A stretch of DNA of 64,000 nt from Hirsutella rhossiliensis (Eukaryota; Ascomycota; Sordariomycetes; Hypocreales; Ophiocordycipitaceae), in NCBI RefSeq assembly GCF_020360975.1, contig NW_025408671.1, positions 5,828,001-5,892,000 on the forward strand, written 5' to 3'. Under the pieces are notes generated by a model. The model saw only the letters and a program-made list of their open reading frames with translations. It was not told the DNA's origin and made no database searches. Positions 20,805-32,541 of this stretch are shown piece after piece. Made by a program: the position numbers and the translations under genes. The first letter of the stretch is position 1. Each line of letters opens with the position of its first letter.

Positions 20805-23798
20805 ATGCCTCGTGCGTCGGGCTCGGGCAAGCGACAGCCAGGCGCCGCCGCAGGCAACCACCGCGACTCGAGGCCCGACAATGGGCTCGTAGGCCCTGGC
20901 ACACGCGTCTCGGCCAGAAAGAGCCACGGTCACCTCAACGGCTCTGCCAGGTCGCCCGACCTCGCCGCCCCAGCGCCCTCGCCGCCGCCGCCCGCGTCTG
21001 CCGCAATCCCCCCCCTCAACCCAAAGAGACGCCCCGACGATGCCGCCGTCGCCGCTCCCGCCACAGCCTCGTCTCACTCCTCGGGCCTCGACTGTTTCTC
21101 GGGTGATGCCTCTCGCAGGGACTCGTTCGGCACCTATTCCGAGGCCTCGTCCGAATCCTGCCACTCCACCATGGGCGCAAACGGCAACTCCGGCCTCGTC
21201 GACGGCGGCCACCGCCAAATCGACGTCAATGCCATGAAGAACGCCGACGTCCACCGCGACTCTGGCCCCCTCGAGCTCGCTGCAACCGTCGTCAGGTCCC
21301 TGCCCATCCAAGACACCCTCGCCATCCTCATCATCCTCATGCATATCCCATACTTATCCCTCACCCTGGTCTATGCCTGTTTTGCCTCCCTCACCTTTGT
21401 CCCGCCCGTCGCCAGCAGAGCCGGCTGGAATATCAACTTTGGCGACATTCTCGACAGCAACTCGCACACGCCTTCGCTCGCGACCGTCATGTGCATGGAC
21501 TTCTTCTTCTTCCTCATTTGGGTCTTTCTCTGGCCGCCCATCCAGGATTCCATGCTCGAGTTCGCCAAGCCCGTCATTGCAGTCACGCTCGGCGGCGGCA
21601 CCAGCACCAAGCATGGCACCTCGAGAGGCGTCACCGTCTGCTTCACCTGGGTCCTGCTCCACAAGCTAGTCCGTGCCTCCAAGTGCTACTGGCCTCGCCT
21701 GGGGCGGCACCTCCCCGACGCATGGCGCGTGCACGCCGTCTTCAACACTGCGCTTCCCACAGTGACAACCACGACCACGAATGCCGCGTCTGCCGCCATG
21801 TCCGCCCCGTACGATAAGAGAGATACGCACGGCTGGATTCAAAGCATCCTCGCCATCCACATCCTGACCCAAGGCATCGTGAGATATATTCGGGAATGGT
21901 ACCTCAGGCGTGAAAGATTCCACGCGGCGGCCGCAACGGGTGACCCGGAGGCGGCGAAGCCTTCTACGGCGACCGGCGGGGGCGCATCGAATACCGCAAC
22001 TGCACCCCCCACTGGCGATTCGGCCCACGACACCAACCCGATCGCTCCCGACACAGAAGCTGGTCCTCCCCCGGCATCTTCTCATCCAGTGGCCATGACG
22101 AAGAAGAAGAGGAAACAGAGCGCCCAAGTCCGCCTGCAACAGCCGCTCTGGGCGGCCCTTGCCAGCACCAAGATTGTGGCCATGAAGGAAATTGAGCTTT
22201 CCAGCTGGGGCAGCGGGAGCTCCGACAAACGAGACATCCATAACTCTGGAAATACCCCGTCCTTCAACCGGCAGCCCAAAAAAATATGGATTTCGTACAT
22301 TGGTAGCGACGAGGTTTGCTTCAGCACCAGCCGCTTCCCGGACCCCGACGAAGAGTCGCCTCAGCTATCCAAGGCCAGCAGTCAAGGTACCCGACCCGCG
22401 GGTGTGGACACTTCGAAACCGTTCTACGTTCGGATCAACAATGCTTTTTGGCAACCCACGCGCATATTCCCTGTCGACGAGTCGGATGAGGGGGGCTCCC
22501 AAGGGCTCAGATGGACCGGCGATATTTACGGCTTGCGCCCTGCATCCAAGTACGTTTGCGAGTTTGTGGATGCCCGGACCGACCAGGTCCTGTTCACGAC
22601 CAGCATCCGCACGGTCAAGGAGCCCCTTCGTGACCACGATGCCCTCTCGTCCGGCCTGCCCAACGGCCAGCAGCCTCTCCGTCCCGACTCGCCCGCCACC
22701 ACGCTCCGAACCTCGATTGCCGCCGCCGAGGCTAAGCTTGCCGACGAGAAGAACCGGCTCAAGATGTGGCGCAAGGAATGGAAGATCCGCATCAACACGC
22801 TGAAGAAGGAAAACGAGCTCGCCGATAATCAGCTCGCCTCTGCCGGGAACAGTGACGAAAAGTACAAGCAAAAGATTCGACAGCAGGAGACGCAAAAGGC
22901 CCAAGCCGAACGAGACACGCAGCGTCTCGCCGAACAGCTCAAGAACTGCGACGCCACACCCGAGCTCACGGAGCGCAAGAAGAAGGCGGAACGAGCCTAC
23001 TCTGCCGAGAAGAAGGTTTTTGATGCCGCGCAGAAGGAGCTCAGGGAACACAAATCGCGGCTGGAAGGCGAGGTCAAGGCGAAGGAAGTGGAACAGTCAA
23101 ATCTCAATACCCGACGTAACAAGGTAGCCACTCGCATTGCCAAGGTCGAAAACGAGCTCGCCAATATCGCCGACGCCAACACCAGAGGGCTCGACGAGGT
23201 GGAACGTCGCAGACAGGAGAGAAGCACGTGGCTGGAGCAAATGGCCGAGATTGAGCACAATTACGTTGAGCGGCTCGGGCAGGTCATTGCCGCGAACAAC
23301 GGGCGGAGGGAGCACCTGCGCAGTCTTCAGACGCAGCGCCAAGCCATGCAAGGCTTCCTCAACCCTGCCAACGGCATGGGCCTCGACGTGAACCCTGCCA
23401 TGGTGACCGAAACGGGCCATGCGTCGTTTCAGCGACCAAACCCATGGAATCCCACCCCGATGGCCCCGGCGCACTATCCAGCGGGTCTTTGGGCGACCTC
23501 TTCCAGCGACATGCACCCCTCCGTACCTGCGCCGTCTCGGCCTCCTAGCATGGCCGCCTGGCACCCTCCCCCCGCGGCACTTGCTTTCGAGCCACGCGGC
23601 CCGAGGGCTCGAGGCCGGAGCTCGAGCATGCTCAGCGACATCAGCGGCTTCACGCAGGCCAGCGACGACGGTTCGAGGTCGCCTCCCGCCGCGGTACGCC
23701 ACCGCCCTCGGCCTGCTTTTGGCCGTAGGAACGGCGCGAGCGGAAGCAGCGGTAGCAGCGGGGGTGGGAGCGTGGGTGATTCGACGAGCCCGGCTTGA
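20805..23798 (+). CDS. acrB: AcrB-like ubiquitination network signalling protein
   Basis: A single large exon. The frame has an ATG at 20,754, but the ATG at 20,805 (MPRASGSGKRQPG) looks like the natural start, giving 997 residues. The order is a disordered Ser/Pro/Ala-rich N-terminus, hydrophobic segments at about 171-198 (LAILIILMHIPYLSLTLVYA) and 227-244 (MDFFFFLIWVFLWPP), and a further weak one near 275-290. A globular region follows with KPFYVRINNAFWQPTRIFPV and LRPASKYVCEFVDARTD. Next comes a long charged coiled coil at about 632-845 and a low-complexity tail. This architecture matches Aspergillus AcrB, described genetically as acting with the CreB/CreD ubiquitin pathway in carbon repression and drug sensitivity. 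Biochemical function is not evident from sequence. It probably sits in an internal membrane. Confidence 0.8.
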   Translation: MPRASGSGKRQPGAAAGNHRDSRPDNGLVGPGTRVSARKSHGHLNGSARSPDLAAPAPSPPPPASAAIPPLNPKRRPDDAAVAAPATASSHSSGLDCFSGDASRRDSFGTYSEASSESCHSTMGANGNSGLVDGGHRQIDVNAMKNADVHRDSGPLELAATVVRSLPIQDTLAILIILMHIPYLSLTLVYACFASLTFVPPVASRAGWNINFGDILDSNSHTPSLATVMCMDFFFFLIWVFLWPPIQDSMLEFAKPVIAVTLGGGTSTKHGTSRGVTVCFTWVLLHKLVRASKCYWPRLGRHLPDAWRVHAVFNTALPTVTTTTTNAASAAMSAPYDKRDTHGWIQSILAIHILTQGIVRYIREWYLRRERFHAAAATGDPEAAKPSTATGGGASNTATAPPTGDSAHDTNPIAPDTEAGPPPASSHPVAMTKKKRKQSAQVRLQQPLWAALASTKIVAMKEIELSSWGSGSSDKRDIHNSGNTPSFNRQPKKIWISYIGSDEVCFSTSRFPDPDEESPQLSKASSQGTRPAGVDTSKPFYVRINNAFWQPTRIFPVDESDEGGSQGLRWTGDIYGLRPASKYVCEFVDARTDQVLFTTSIRTVKEPLRDHDALSSGLPNGQQPLRPDSPATTLRTSIAAAEAKLADEKNRLKMWRKEWKIRINTLKKENELADNQLASAGNSDEKYKQKIRQQETQKAQAERDTQRLAEQLKNCDATPELTERKKKAERAYSAEKKVFDAAQKELREHKSRLEGEVKAKEVEQSNLNTRRNKVATRIAKVENELANIADANTRGLDEVERRRQERSTWLEQMAEIEHNYVERLGQVIAANNGRREHLRSLQTQRQAMQGFLNPANGMGLDVNPAMVTETGHASFQRPNPWNPTPMAPAHYPAGLWATSSSDMHPSVPAPSRPPSMAAWHPPPAALAFEPRGPRARGRSSSMLSDISGFTQASDDGSRSPPAAVRHRPRPAFGRRNGASGSSGSSGGGSVGDSTSPA

Positions 23799-25088
23799 CG
23801 AATCGATACGCTTGCATTGGGATTGGAGAGCAAGCTTCCCATAGCGACTTAGCAGAGGAACGAAAAGCAGCGTTTCTGAATTTGACGAGATTGCTCCGTG
23901 ACGGTATGCGTTTGGAAAGCAACCCCCGATTGGCCTTGAAGGCTTGATACTTTCTCTCGTAGTCGCTCATGCCCAGCGCCAGCAGTAAAATGCAAGACCA
24001 CTGCCTTCGATTTCCAATTCACTGTCCGGTAGTGGGGAGGGGGGGGGGGGGGCAGGCCACGCCGGCCTTGAGATTCCTGCATGTTCACACGCCTGATGAC
24101 ATGCATAAGATGCACGAAGGATGAGATGGCGTTGCGATGACTCGTCTTGAGAGAATGAAGGCGATGGACCTTGGGGAGGTCGCTCGGTTGCCCATGAGAG
24201 CAACCTGGTCGTGTGAGACGTGACAATGGAACCACCTTTGGGCAGCGACGAAGAAACGGAAAACTCGAGCTGACATTTCAAGCAAGTTACCAAGTGCTGT
24301 TCCTTCCCAAGCATGGCACCGTCGCCAATCCAGTCTTTCAATGTGCCGTTTTCCCGCCCTTCGTTTCATCACTTCATCGCTCGCCTTCTTGTCACACGCG
24401 GTGCCCAGGCGTAACCGCCGCCAGAGAACAGTCCGCCGCAGTGAGGGCGCGGTGGAAGACCGGCGGCCCGACAACCCTCCAGACGCGTACCCAGCTCTGA
24501 GGGGCGCGCAGATCCTCGCTGGACAATGGATGTTCTCGGGTCGTTGAGGAGGCCGGGGGCACGGTCGGATTGAATCAGGGGATCTGATGAATGCGGGTTA
24601 ACTTGGTGGCCGCGTGGTTCAGGCTCTGTGGCGTCGCAGTTGATGTGCCTGATACTTCCCATCACCTGTTTCGAAACCCGTCTTCATGCTCTCTTGGAGT
24701 ACACCATTCGTAGTAGGCGAGCGTGAATCAGTCCTGTCAATAAGCCCTCAGAGTACTACTGGTGCATAACCTGAACAGGACATCGCCAACTCTAGCTGGA
24801 AGTAGGGACTGATCCAAGCTGCTGCTGAACCCAAGTCAATGAGAAGCAAGCTCTCAGCACCAACGACTAGCGCGCGTTGCTCGGCCCCAGACAGCGATAT
24901 TCAGATCACGAGGGAACATGCTCCTTTCGACTTTCTCGCATTCGGTTGTACATATATGCAGCTGATGGGGCGAGGCTGAGTCCAGAACTGTCCATCCCCC
25001 ACGTCGTTGTCCATCCAAGGCTCATCTCTCGCGAAGAGGGCTGCGGGAAGACATGCCGGGAGGAAGCAACGACGGAATGGACAGTGCC
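23799..25088. other. 1.3-kb convergent intergenic region
   Basis: Between the acrB-like stop and the kinase stop. It contains a run of 14 G at 24,039-24,052. Small ORFs on both strands lack recognisable content. Presumably 3' UTRs plus spacer. Confidence 0.5.
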
Positions 25089-27380
25089 TCATGGGACGCC
25101 GTGTGTATGTCGCCCGGTTGCTTGCTCGAGCCGTTCTTTTTCCATCCGGATCTTGGCCGCCTCGGTTCCGTCATCGGACTGAGCCACCTCTCTGAACCAG
25201 GGATGGTTTAGAGCCTGCTTGGCGGTGATGCGTTGTGAATAATCGTACACGAATATCCTCTTCAGAAGGTCGAGGAAATGCTTCAGAAACGCGTTGTTGG
25301 GAGGGACAATATCCTGCAAAATCAGCTTAACCGCTATCGCACATGGACACCGCAACTCATACGAACCTGCAATTTCTTCATCGCATTCACAAAGCGACGA
25401 GACCCGCGCGTCGTCTCGGAAGTAGGATAATCAAGCTTCAGCCGTTTGAAGTATCTAGGAGAAGCCAGTTAGGGCAGTCTGATGGCCGATCGGGCTTGGC
25501 TTACCTCGGCCCGCTTCCCGAGCTCCTGGCGTGTAGCTTGTTGACTTCTTGAACCAGGTGAGTGTCAATCCTGGAGCCAATCACAGCCTCCATCATGGCC
25601 AAATGCTCCCTGTTATCATGGGTCTGGAACAGCGCGTCACCCGTGAAAAATTCGACGAGTATGCACCCGATGCTCCAGATATCGCATGGAAATGACCAGC
25701 CGAGCCCCAGAATGATCTCTGGCGCGCGGTAGTGACGGGTTGACACAACCGATGAGTGGTACTCGTCTTGGAATGTGGCGGAGCCAAAGTCGATTAGCCG
25801 GATCTCGCTGTTTAGTAGCACTCGCCGCTGAGTTGCTTGCCTGCTAACGGTAGTCGACGACGACGGGATCTTTCTGTTATACGTAAAGGTCTGGTAGGAG
25901 TCGTCCAAAAGCAGGATATTTTCGGGCTTGAGATCGGTATGGATGAGATTAAGGTCGTGCAAGACTAGAACATTAGCAAGCCGGCAAGTCCCTAGGTCTG
26001 ATGAATGCTTACATGCCACACTGGTGAAGAGCTGTCGCGCGAAGTGTTGTATATGGCTGTTGGGAAAGGGGACGAAGCTATTTCCCTTGAGAAAATCAAA
26101 AACGCTTTTTCCCAGCAGGTCGGTAACGATGCAAATATGTCCTCGGTAGTCGAAACAGTCTCGCAGATGAATGCATTGATTCCTGTTGCGTTCATCGTTG
26201 GCCTTGAGAGTGGCCAGGACCCGCAGTTCAATTCTCGAGGCGTCGCGGTACTTTTGGACAGAACGGATGATCTTGACAGCCACGGCCTTGTTCCGCGCTC
26301 GATCGCGGGCTTCGACGACCTTGCCGAACGTTCCCTGGCCTAGCAGACGATTTATCTCATCTAGGGCATGTTAGTAGAGACCTCCATGTGGCGGAAATTG
26401 GAGACATACACTTCTCGGTAAGCTTTGCATCGGGGATAACGATGTAGTGGCCGTCATCGTCATCCACTTTTGAAACATCCTTTTGGTGGAGGTGCTGCGG
26501 AAGAGGAGTGAGGCATTAGCCATTGGAAACGAGCGTGGAGGTGCCGGAGGCGGCTGCTCACGTCTTGGATGACCCGAACGTGCACGTTGGACACCTTTTT
26601 GGGCGGATTCGGAGGAGGCTCGTAAGTCAGAAAGGAAGCTCTGGCCTTGTCTAGAGCCTTCCGCTTTGCCTCGGCAGCGGTCCGCCGGCGAGTCGTCCGC
26701 CTGTGCTCAAAAGAGGGGGCTGCCTCGTCGCGCTGGCTGTTCGAGGAAAGAGAGGTAGGGGCAGTCGTATTCAAGGTCGCACTGGTGCGTTCGCTAGAGA
26801 TGTTGACGTCGTTTGGGTGGCTACTCTGCAAAGGCGTGGCATGGGAAGCCACGTAATCGACGTGAGAAGGTGCAACGGCATCATCCTTTCTCCTCCTCTT
26901 GGTTGGCGGAGGAGCAGCCGAGGAAGAAGCGACAGCAGTGCCGACGTTTGCAAGCTTACGGCCGATGTTGGCCGTTGGCTCTGGGCTGTCTCCGATGACT
27001 ATGATTTCTTTGGGAAGGCCATTGCGATAGAATTCGTTCCAGTCGGGTTCTCGGCGGCGTTTCTTGGCAGAGTCAGGGTCGGCGGCGGGGGCAAGCGCGG
27101 TGATGGAGGCCTCTGTTCGCGACAGTGTAAAGGATTCGTTGGGACCGGGGCGGGACATGGTGGCTGAGTGTGGTTCATCAGGAGCAGGGTCGTTGGCTGG
27201 GGTGCCGGCAAGGTCGCGGGGCCAGGACGAGTAGGTCGAGCTATTGACGGCGCGGTACAGGCGTGTCGGGTTCGCGAAGGAGGACGACGTCGACATGGGA
27301 TCGAGCAGGCTATGGCGATTCGGGCGTGGTGAGTGAAGGTGAGGGGGAGCGGCCAGGGCCGTTGTCGTGGGCGTGGTCAT
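25089..27380 (-). CDS. LAMMER (CLK-type) dual-specificity protein kinase
   Basis: Six exons by hand: 27,380-26,562, 26,494-26,410, 26,360-26,013, 25,964-25,505, 25,454-25,367 and 25,313-25,089. Introns are 67, 49, 48, 50 and 53 nt, all GT-AG and phase-consistent, giving about 674 residues. The N-terminal 300 residues are Ser/Pro/Arg-rich with basic KKRRR and KRRRK clusters. The kinase domain has GQGTFGKVVEA, VAVKII (K331), HTDLKPEN (catalytic D428) and DFGSATF (476-478). It also has STRHYRAPE and the family signature EHLAMMEAVIG (537-547), with A in place of the last R of LAMMER. Homologues (Kns1, Lkh1) phosphorylate SR-type and other regulatory proteins in nucleus and cytoplasm. All catalytic residues are present. 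The frame extends upstream of 27,380 without another ATG. Confidence 0.93.
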
Positions 27381-28179
27381 GAATACTCGTTGTATCAATG
27401 GCAGGCCGACGGCCGCCTTGTCGGTGCTGTTTGAGATGCTCGAGGCAGACGTTGTTGTGGGCCGTGACGACGCTACTGTCTGGATCCCTCTGCAAGGGCG
27501 GTCAGTGGCTGGAGCTGTTGCACGTGAGTCGACGGGTGCGCCACGTTGAATGGCCTGCGGAACATTTCAGGCGTCGCCGGCCACTGATGATTGCCGGGCG
27601 AGAGGGAGGAGGCTAACGGGGCCCCGAACTCGGCTGAGGGGTCCCTCTGGCGACGTACTGTACCTACAATATGAGGATGCAATATCGCCGGTACGCGCCG
27701 GAGCCTATTTAGGCCGACGCGCCCAACCGCGCGGGTGCCGTGGCGGCGGGCTTAATAAGCATGCCGATATTCTTCAGCAGGCTCCTCCAGTACTTGGAAA
27801 TAGTTGGGAATATCAAGTTATTGGTTGTATTTTTCGATGAATGCGTTTTGCCCAAAAAAAGACCCCCCAAACGTCTTCTTAAGAGATGGACCTTTTCTCC
27901 CAAAGCCGTGCCCCATGTGCTCATGTTGCTGGCATAACACTGGAAAATAGCCTTTCCTTTCTGCTTCTAAAGCGGCACATTCCATGTACAGTACCTGCCT
28001 GCCCCGCAACGGCGGGCAAGTCCAAGACAAGGAGAGCTGTCGATAAGGGAGTTTCGTGACACATGTCGGAGCTTGCTTCATGCATCCGCCTTCCCTAATC
28101 ACCTCGCCCAACCTCGCCCGCCCTCCTCTGTGCTCCTCGACGCGCCGGCCCTGGAAATGACCGCGACTCCCGCGCCGAC
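27381..28179. other. Divergent promoter region, kinase and FHIP genes
   Basis: About 800 bp between two divergent start codons. It should hold both promoters. No repeat or coding segment recognised. Confidence 0.55.
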
Positions 28180-31100
28180 ATGGACTTTGTAAGCTGGCCT
28201 TTGCCGTGCTTGCAGACGACGCTGACTCGCCAGTACAGTGGTCGCGCCTGCTGAGCCCCTTGTCGTCGGGCACCTCTCGCCAGGACCAGGCCAAGGATCC
28301 CGCCAAACGGCTGCACCGGTTCGAGAAGGAGTACGGCAGCTTGCTGGTGAGGTTGCGCCTCTGTAACCCCCCCGCAAGAGCCTCCTCCCACTGACCATGG
28401 CTCGCTACGTGCCTCCAGTCTGCGTGGCGCACCTCGTCCAACCTCTCCCGCGACAGCGACGCCGCCGAGACGCTCGAGATCCGCCTCCAGGACCTCACAA
28501 ACATCCTCAGTGACGAGAGCCGCCGGCCTCTCCCCCATCCCTGCATCCAGTATGCCGCCATCAAGCAAATCTACGTGCCCATCGGGAAGATTGCCACCAC
28601 GTCCTACGACGAGTGGATCATCAAGGAAGCTGTCCTCTTCTTTGCCACCCTCATCGAGAGCGAAGAGGAGGCCTTTGTCGAAAACCCAACATTTTCCGCC
28701 AGCCTGACAAACCTGCTGGTGCGCATTACAGGCATGAATGGCGTCCCGCTCGGCCTCGACACAGAGTCGCGTGTTGTCGAGCTGGCCTTCAACATCACCA
28801 CCAAGATCCGCCTCGATCCCGACATACTGCCCGCTTGGTTCAAGGCACACCAGGCGGCGCGGCAGAGCGGCGAGCGGGACCGCGATACCCGCGAGCAGTT
28901 TGCCGGACGCACGCAGAGGGCCGATTTCCCCCTCTTCTACATTCTCATGGACTACATCCACCACGAGGGGAAGGTGGGTGATTTCGCCCGCACCGGACTG
29001 CTGTACATCATCGAGGCTGCCTCGAGCTCTGCGTCCCTGGAGCAGTGGATCGTGGAGAGCGACCTCTCGACCCTCATGGCGACGGGCCTGGGAGCCCTTT
29101 ACAGCCAGCTCAGCCGCAAGCTCGTCATTGACCATCTGCCGCACGACCTACCGCCCATCCTCGCCCTTTCAGATTACGAGCATCCCGCATCCAGCTACGA
29201 CATCGTCAGCTCCTGCTCCCCCGAGTTTCAGTCTCACCTCGAAACTTTTCTCTCCCACCTCTTGTTCTGGCAGGATGTATTGAACCATTGCCGATCTGTA
29301 GATGTCAAGTCAACCCTTCTGGAGCATTTCCAGGCTATTTTCCTGCAACAACTGCTGTAAGTCGCCCCCTTAGCCCGTCTGAGACGCCGTGCCTTGTCCC
29401 TGACTGGAGAAAGATATCCCTCGCTGCTAGAGTCCTCCGATATCGACGGGGGCTCGTCTGTGGCCGTCTTAACCTACCTGCGCCGTATCCTTGAATCCTT
29501 GGATCATCCCGACATGATCAACCTCATTCTCCATTACCTCTTGGCCCTCCCTGAAACTATTGCATCCCCCGAGGGTGCTTCCACGTCGTCCGTCAGCGAC
29601 GCACGAAAGCGAAAGTCAATGGACCTCGCCACCATGATGGCCGAGAAGTCGGCAGAGACCGTGACTCCTCTGCTTTTCAACCTAGTCGACCTCATTCTTG
29701 CTTGCTTGAGGTCGCGCAACCAACAGACGATCCACGTCACGCTCCAGCTCGTCTCAGCCATCCTCAAGAGGCATCACCGATATGCCGTAATCACCCTGCT
29801 CAAAACCGAGGTCCTGCCCGCCAACACGGCTGACCGCACCGTTGGCGCCCACGAGCAGGAAGTTGAGTACGTTATTGCGCTCGCTAGCTCGATTGGTGGG
29901 CATGGCGACTTTGACGATGCTTACAGCAACATTCTCAAAGACACCATGGCGCGCTTGGAGAGCCACCCGTGCTCCCTAAGACTCGTGGCTCCCCGGATGC
30001 CGACGAGCAACCAAAAACCACCTGCTGTACCCGACAGTTTGCCTGGCGCGCCCAGGGACGTCCGGGAACACTCCCTCCGTGCAGACGATCCGCTGCTCAA
30101 TGCCACACTGGACCTCTTGGAAACCTTCTTCATCAACCCTGTGGAGATGAACTTGTCAGTCACCGAGACCGTGGTTGATCTGGCTATATGCGGGTATATG
30201 AGCATCGAAGGATGGTTGGCCCGGAGCCCAAATACTTACTCGTTCCCGGAAGGAGAAGAGGCAGGAGATGGAACGGGGACGGGCCAAGAAGAGCGCGGTG
30301 ACGGGATGTCCGTGTCCATTGACGAGCTCGAGGTGCCCCCTGCAGGTCCGAACAGTGACAAGGGCCTATCCGTCGGCGAAGCTCAAATGCTGAAGGCGCT
30401 GGAAAAGTGCAAACGCAGGCCCCAGTGGTCCCAGGAATCGGTCCCGCGAATGCTGAGGCTTCTCAAGCGTCTATGCGATCAAGTCTCGTCGTTTAAAGAG
30501 ATGATTCCTCGGTTTGAGGAACTGCTTCAGCAGAGGCGGGAGGCATTTCAGACTGCCGAAACGATGCTGGACCACCCGCCTCCGACCCGCAAGGAATCTC
30601 CAGCATCTCAAGGCACTCCAGAACGTCCGAGCCCGGACAGGGCAGCGCGGGCTAGCTCTCCATCGCGACCCTCGGCGCTTGAAGGGTTCGCACAACGCTT
30701 TTTGCTGGAGCTTGGGACGCCGAGCCGGTCTGTGAGCCCGAGAGGCCGTAAGGAACCGGGTCGCAGCTCGGGAGCCTCGACACCGGGAACCACCCCTGGG
30801 CTGTCAGAATCGAGCATCCCAAGGGCTCCCCGTGTGCCCCCGAAGGAGTTCCCGATCAACTACGCCGACCCGAACAAGAGTGGGACCCCTCGAAATTTCT
30901 CGCCCAGCAGTGCTCGCAGTGATCTGGGGTTGGCGAACGACGTGGGCGAGACCAGCGCTGCCAGCCAGGCGGCGGCGTTTGCTGCCATTGACCAGAGCAT
31001 TCTCGCCAAGCGCGTCGGCTTGCCGGACGACAAGCTCAAACCCATTCCCATCAAGTTAGACAGGTGGCCTGCGTCGAAGCCCGGCGAGGCGGCCAGAACT

Positions 31101-31310
31101 GATGGGACAGATGGCAGTGATGCGGCCGACACCACCCGAGTCTCCGTCGGGACAACAGAGGATGCCGAAGCCGGCATTTTCGCAGAGGAAACAAAAGTGT
31201 CAGTGTCGCATGTCATGACCAACGTCATCATTTTCCAATCATTCCTTCTGGAGCTGGCTGGCCTGATGCAAGTCCGAGCCGGTCTATTTGGCGAGGTTCG
31301 CTACGTTTGA
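28180..31310 (+). CDS. RAI16-like / FHIP family protein (FTS-Hook-interacting)
   Basis: Four exons by hand: 28,180-28,188 (only ATG GAC TTT), 28,239-28,346, 28,419-29,356 and 29,414-31,310. The introns are 50, 72 and 57 nt with GTAAGC, GTGAGG and GTAAGT donors and CTGAC branch-like sites. The total is 983 residues starting MDFWSRLLSP. The N-terminal 600 or so residues are helical-repeat-like and strongly family-like: RFEKEYGSLL, EIRLQDLTNILSDESRRPLP, SYDEWIIKEAVLFFATLIES, GVPLGLDTESRVVELAF, LLYPSLLESSDIDGGSSVAV. The region around 720-900 is Ser/Pro/Arg-rich and disordered. A final conserved segment near the C-terminus reads HVMTNVIIFQSFLLELAGLM. FHIP proteins link Hook/dynein to early endosomes in Aspergillus and animals, so a role in endosome motility is inferred. 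No frameshift is seen. Confidence 0.9.
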
Positions 31311-31869
31311 GCAACCATGCACCTTTACTCTCGGGTTGCGAGGACGCGCGACGGGTCTTGGTTAGGTAGCACGTCCTTCAGGAAGCCTGAACATTGCATT
31401 GCATGATCATTTGAGGCGCCGCGTCTTGTTAAAGCTGTTCATCAGCCGGGGGTGGGCTGAAGCCGAGAAGGGGAACGAAAGCGCGGAGAATCGTTGCACA
31501 AAGCAACATGACATGAGCAGTCGACACCACCGAGGTCTATGGCAGACAGTGCGTGTTCGCAGGGCATGGAAGTCGAGGACCACATTCTCGACAGTGCTCT
31601 CATGTGAAGATTGGGGAATTGCGAGGAATATGGGGTCGGATGGGAGGGCGTCGAGTTTCACATGTCGGCCAAGCCCGCGACGAGACGTCGGCTACCCACC
31701 AGATGTTTACCGCCTACGGGGCACGTACAGTACTTGCAAGCCAGTCACTGGAAGCCATGAAGATGGGCAGTTTGAGGGCAAAATGAGGCACACGGTCCGT
31801 ATACATGTATTCAGTCTATGATCGGCCACCGGCAGCAAGATTCCAAATTCCCTTGATTGACCAGTTCGC
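31311..31869. other. Convergent 3' intergenic region
   Basis: About 560 bp between the FHIP stop and the stop of the unknown minus-strand gene. No coding signal recognised. Confidence 0.5.
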
Positions 31870-32541
31870 TTAGCACGAGCCACCGCCATCAGCGGCGGGA
31901 GACATCACCAAGCCGACAGGCTGAGCGGCGGCGTGGACAGCATTGTCGGTCTTGGGGGGGTTGACCGTGTCGGCAGTTTGCTGGACCGCCTTGCCGACCT
32001 GTTCGGGCTTGGAGATGGCGCTTTGCAACTTCGGGTCGGCCAAGACTCGGCTGAAGATTTCAGGAGCCTGAGCCGGATCGAAATCTGCAGCGCCTTCGAT
32101 GCACGCCTGGGTGTATTTCTCGGTAACTTCGCTGCTGCTGGACTCGGGTGCCTCGTTTATGATGATGAGGAGACCGGACGTCATGGGCAAGGTGAGCCAT
32201 AGGCTGAAGCCGTTGGCGGACATTTCAAAGTTGAAGGGCAAGGCATTTTTGCAAGTGTTCGACTTGCAGCCCGAGGTGGCGGCCTGCACGAGTTCGGGCT
32301 TTTGGAGCTGCTCGGGGCCGAGGTCGCGGGGCTGCCCTCTTGAACCGGGCTGGCCCTTTGTGCCGGACTGGCTGGCACGGGCGGGCTGCGAAGACGGGGT
32401 GGCGGCAGCGTTAGACGGCTTCGCGGCGCCCGACGACCCCGGGGCGGCGGGGTTGGCGGGCGCGGTCATCTCCTTGATAGCCTGCTCGACGAAGGCCAAG
32501 ACGCCTCTCCTGGCATCGTCAAATGTCTCGCCGCTACGCAC
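31870..32541 (-). CDS. Hypothetical protein, 5' end unresolved
   Basis: A minus-strand open frame of about 223 codons ending in TAA at 31,872-31,870. No in-frame ATG was found at its head. The frame stays open upstream to about 32,625, reading sensibly (FLQVVIVTVRSGETFDD), which suggests an unmodelled upstream exon. The first part holds a helix-like DDARRGVLAFVEQAIKEM, then an Ala/Pro/Gly/Gln-rich linker. A segment with GCKSNTCKNALPFNF (possible disulphide pair) and LWLTLPMTSGLLIIIN follows, and a charged helical C-terminus ends GGGSC. I do not recognise the family. Codon use is GC-rich and like the neighbours. Confidence 0.5.
   Translation of the reverse strand: MRSGETFDDARRGVLAFVEQAIKEMTAPANPAAPGSSGAAKPSNAAATPSSQPARASQSGTKGQPGSRGQPRDLGPEQLQKPELVQAATSGCKSNTCKNALPFNFEMSANGFSLWLTLPMTSGLLIIINEAPESSSSEVTEKYTQACIEGAADFDPAQAPEIFSRVLADPKLQSAISKPEQVGKAVQQTADTVNPPKTDNAVHAAAQPVGLVMSPAADGGGSC

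Noticed and set aside
24039..24052. Run of 14 G (also 12 G at 8,129)
   Set aside because: Simple homopolymers; length may be affected by sequencing error and no function is indicated.
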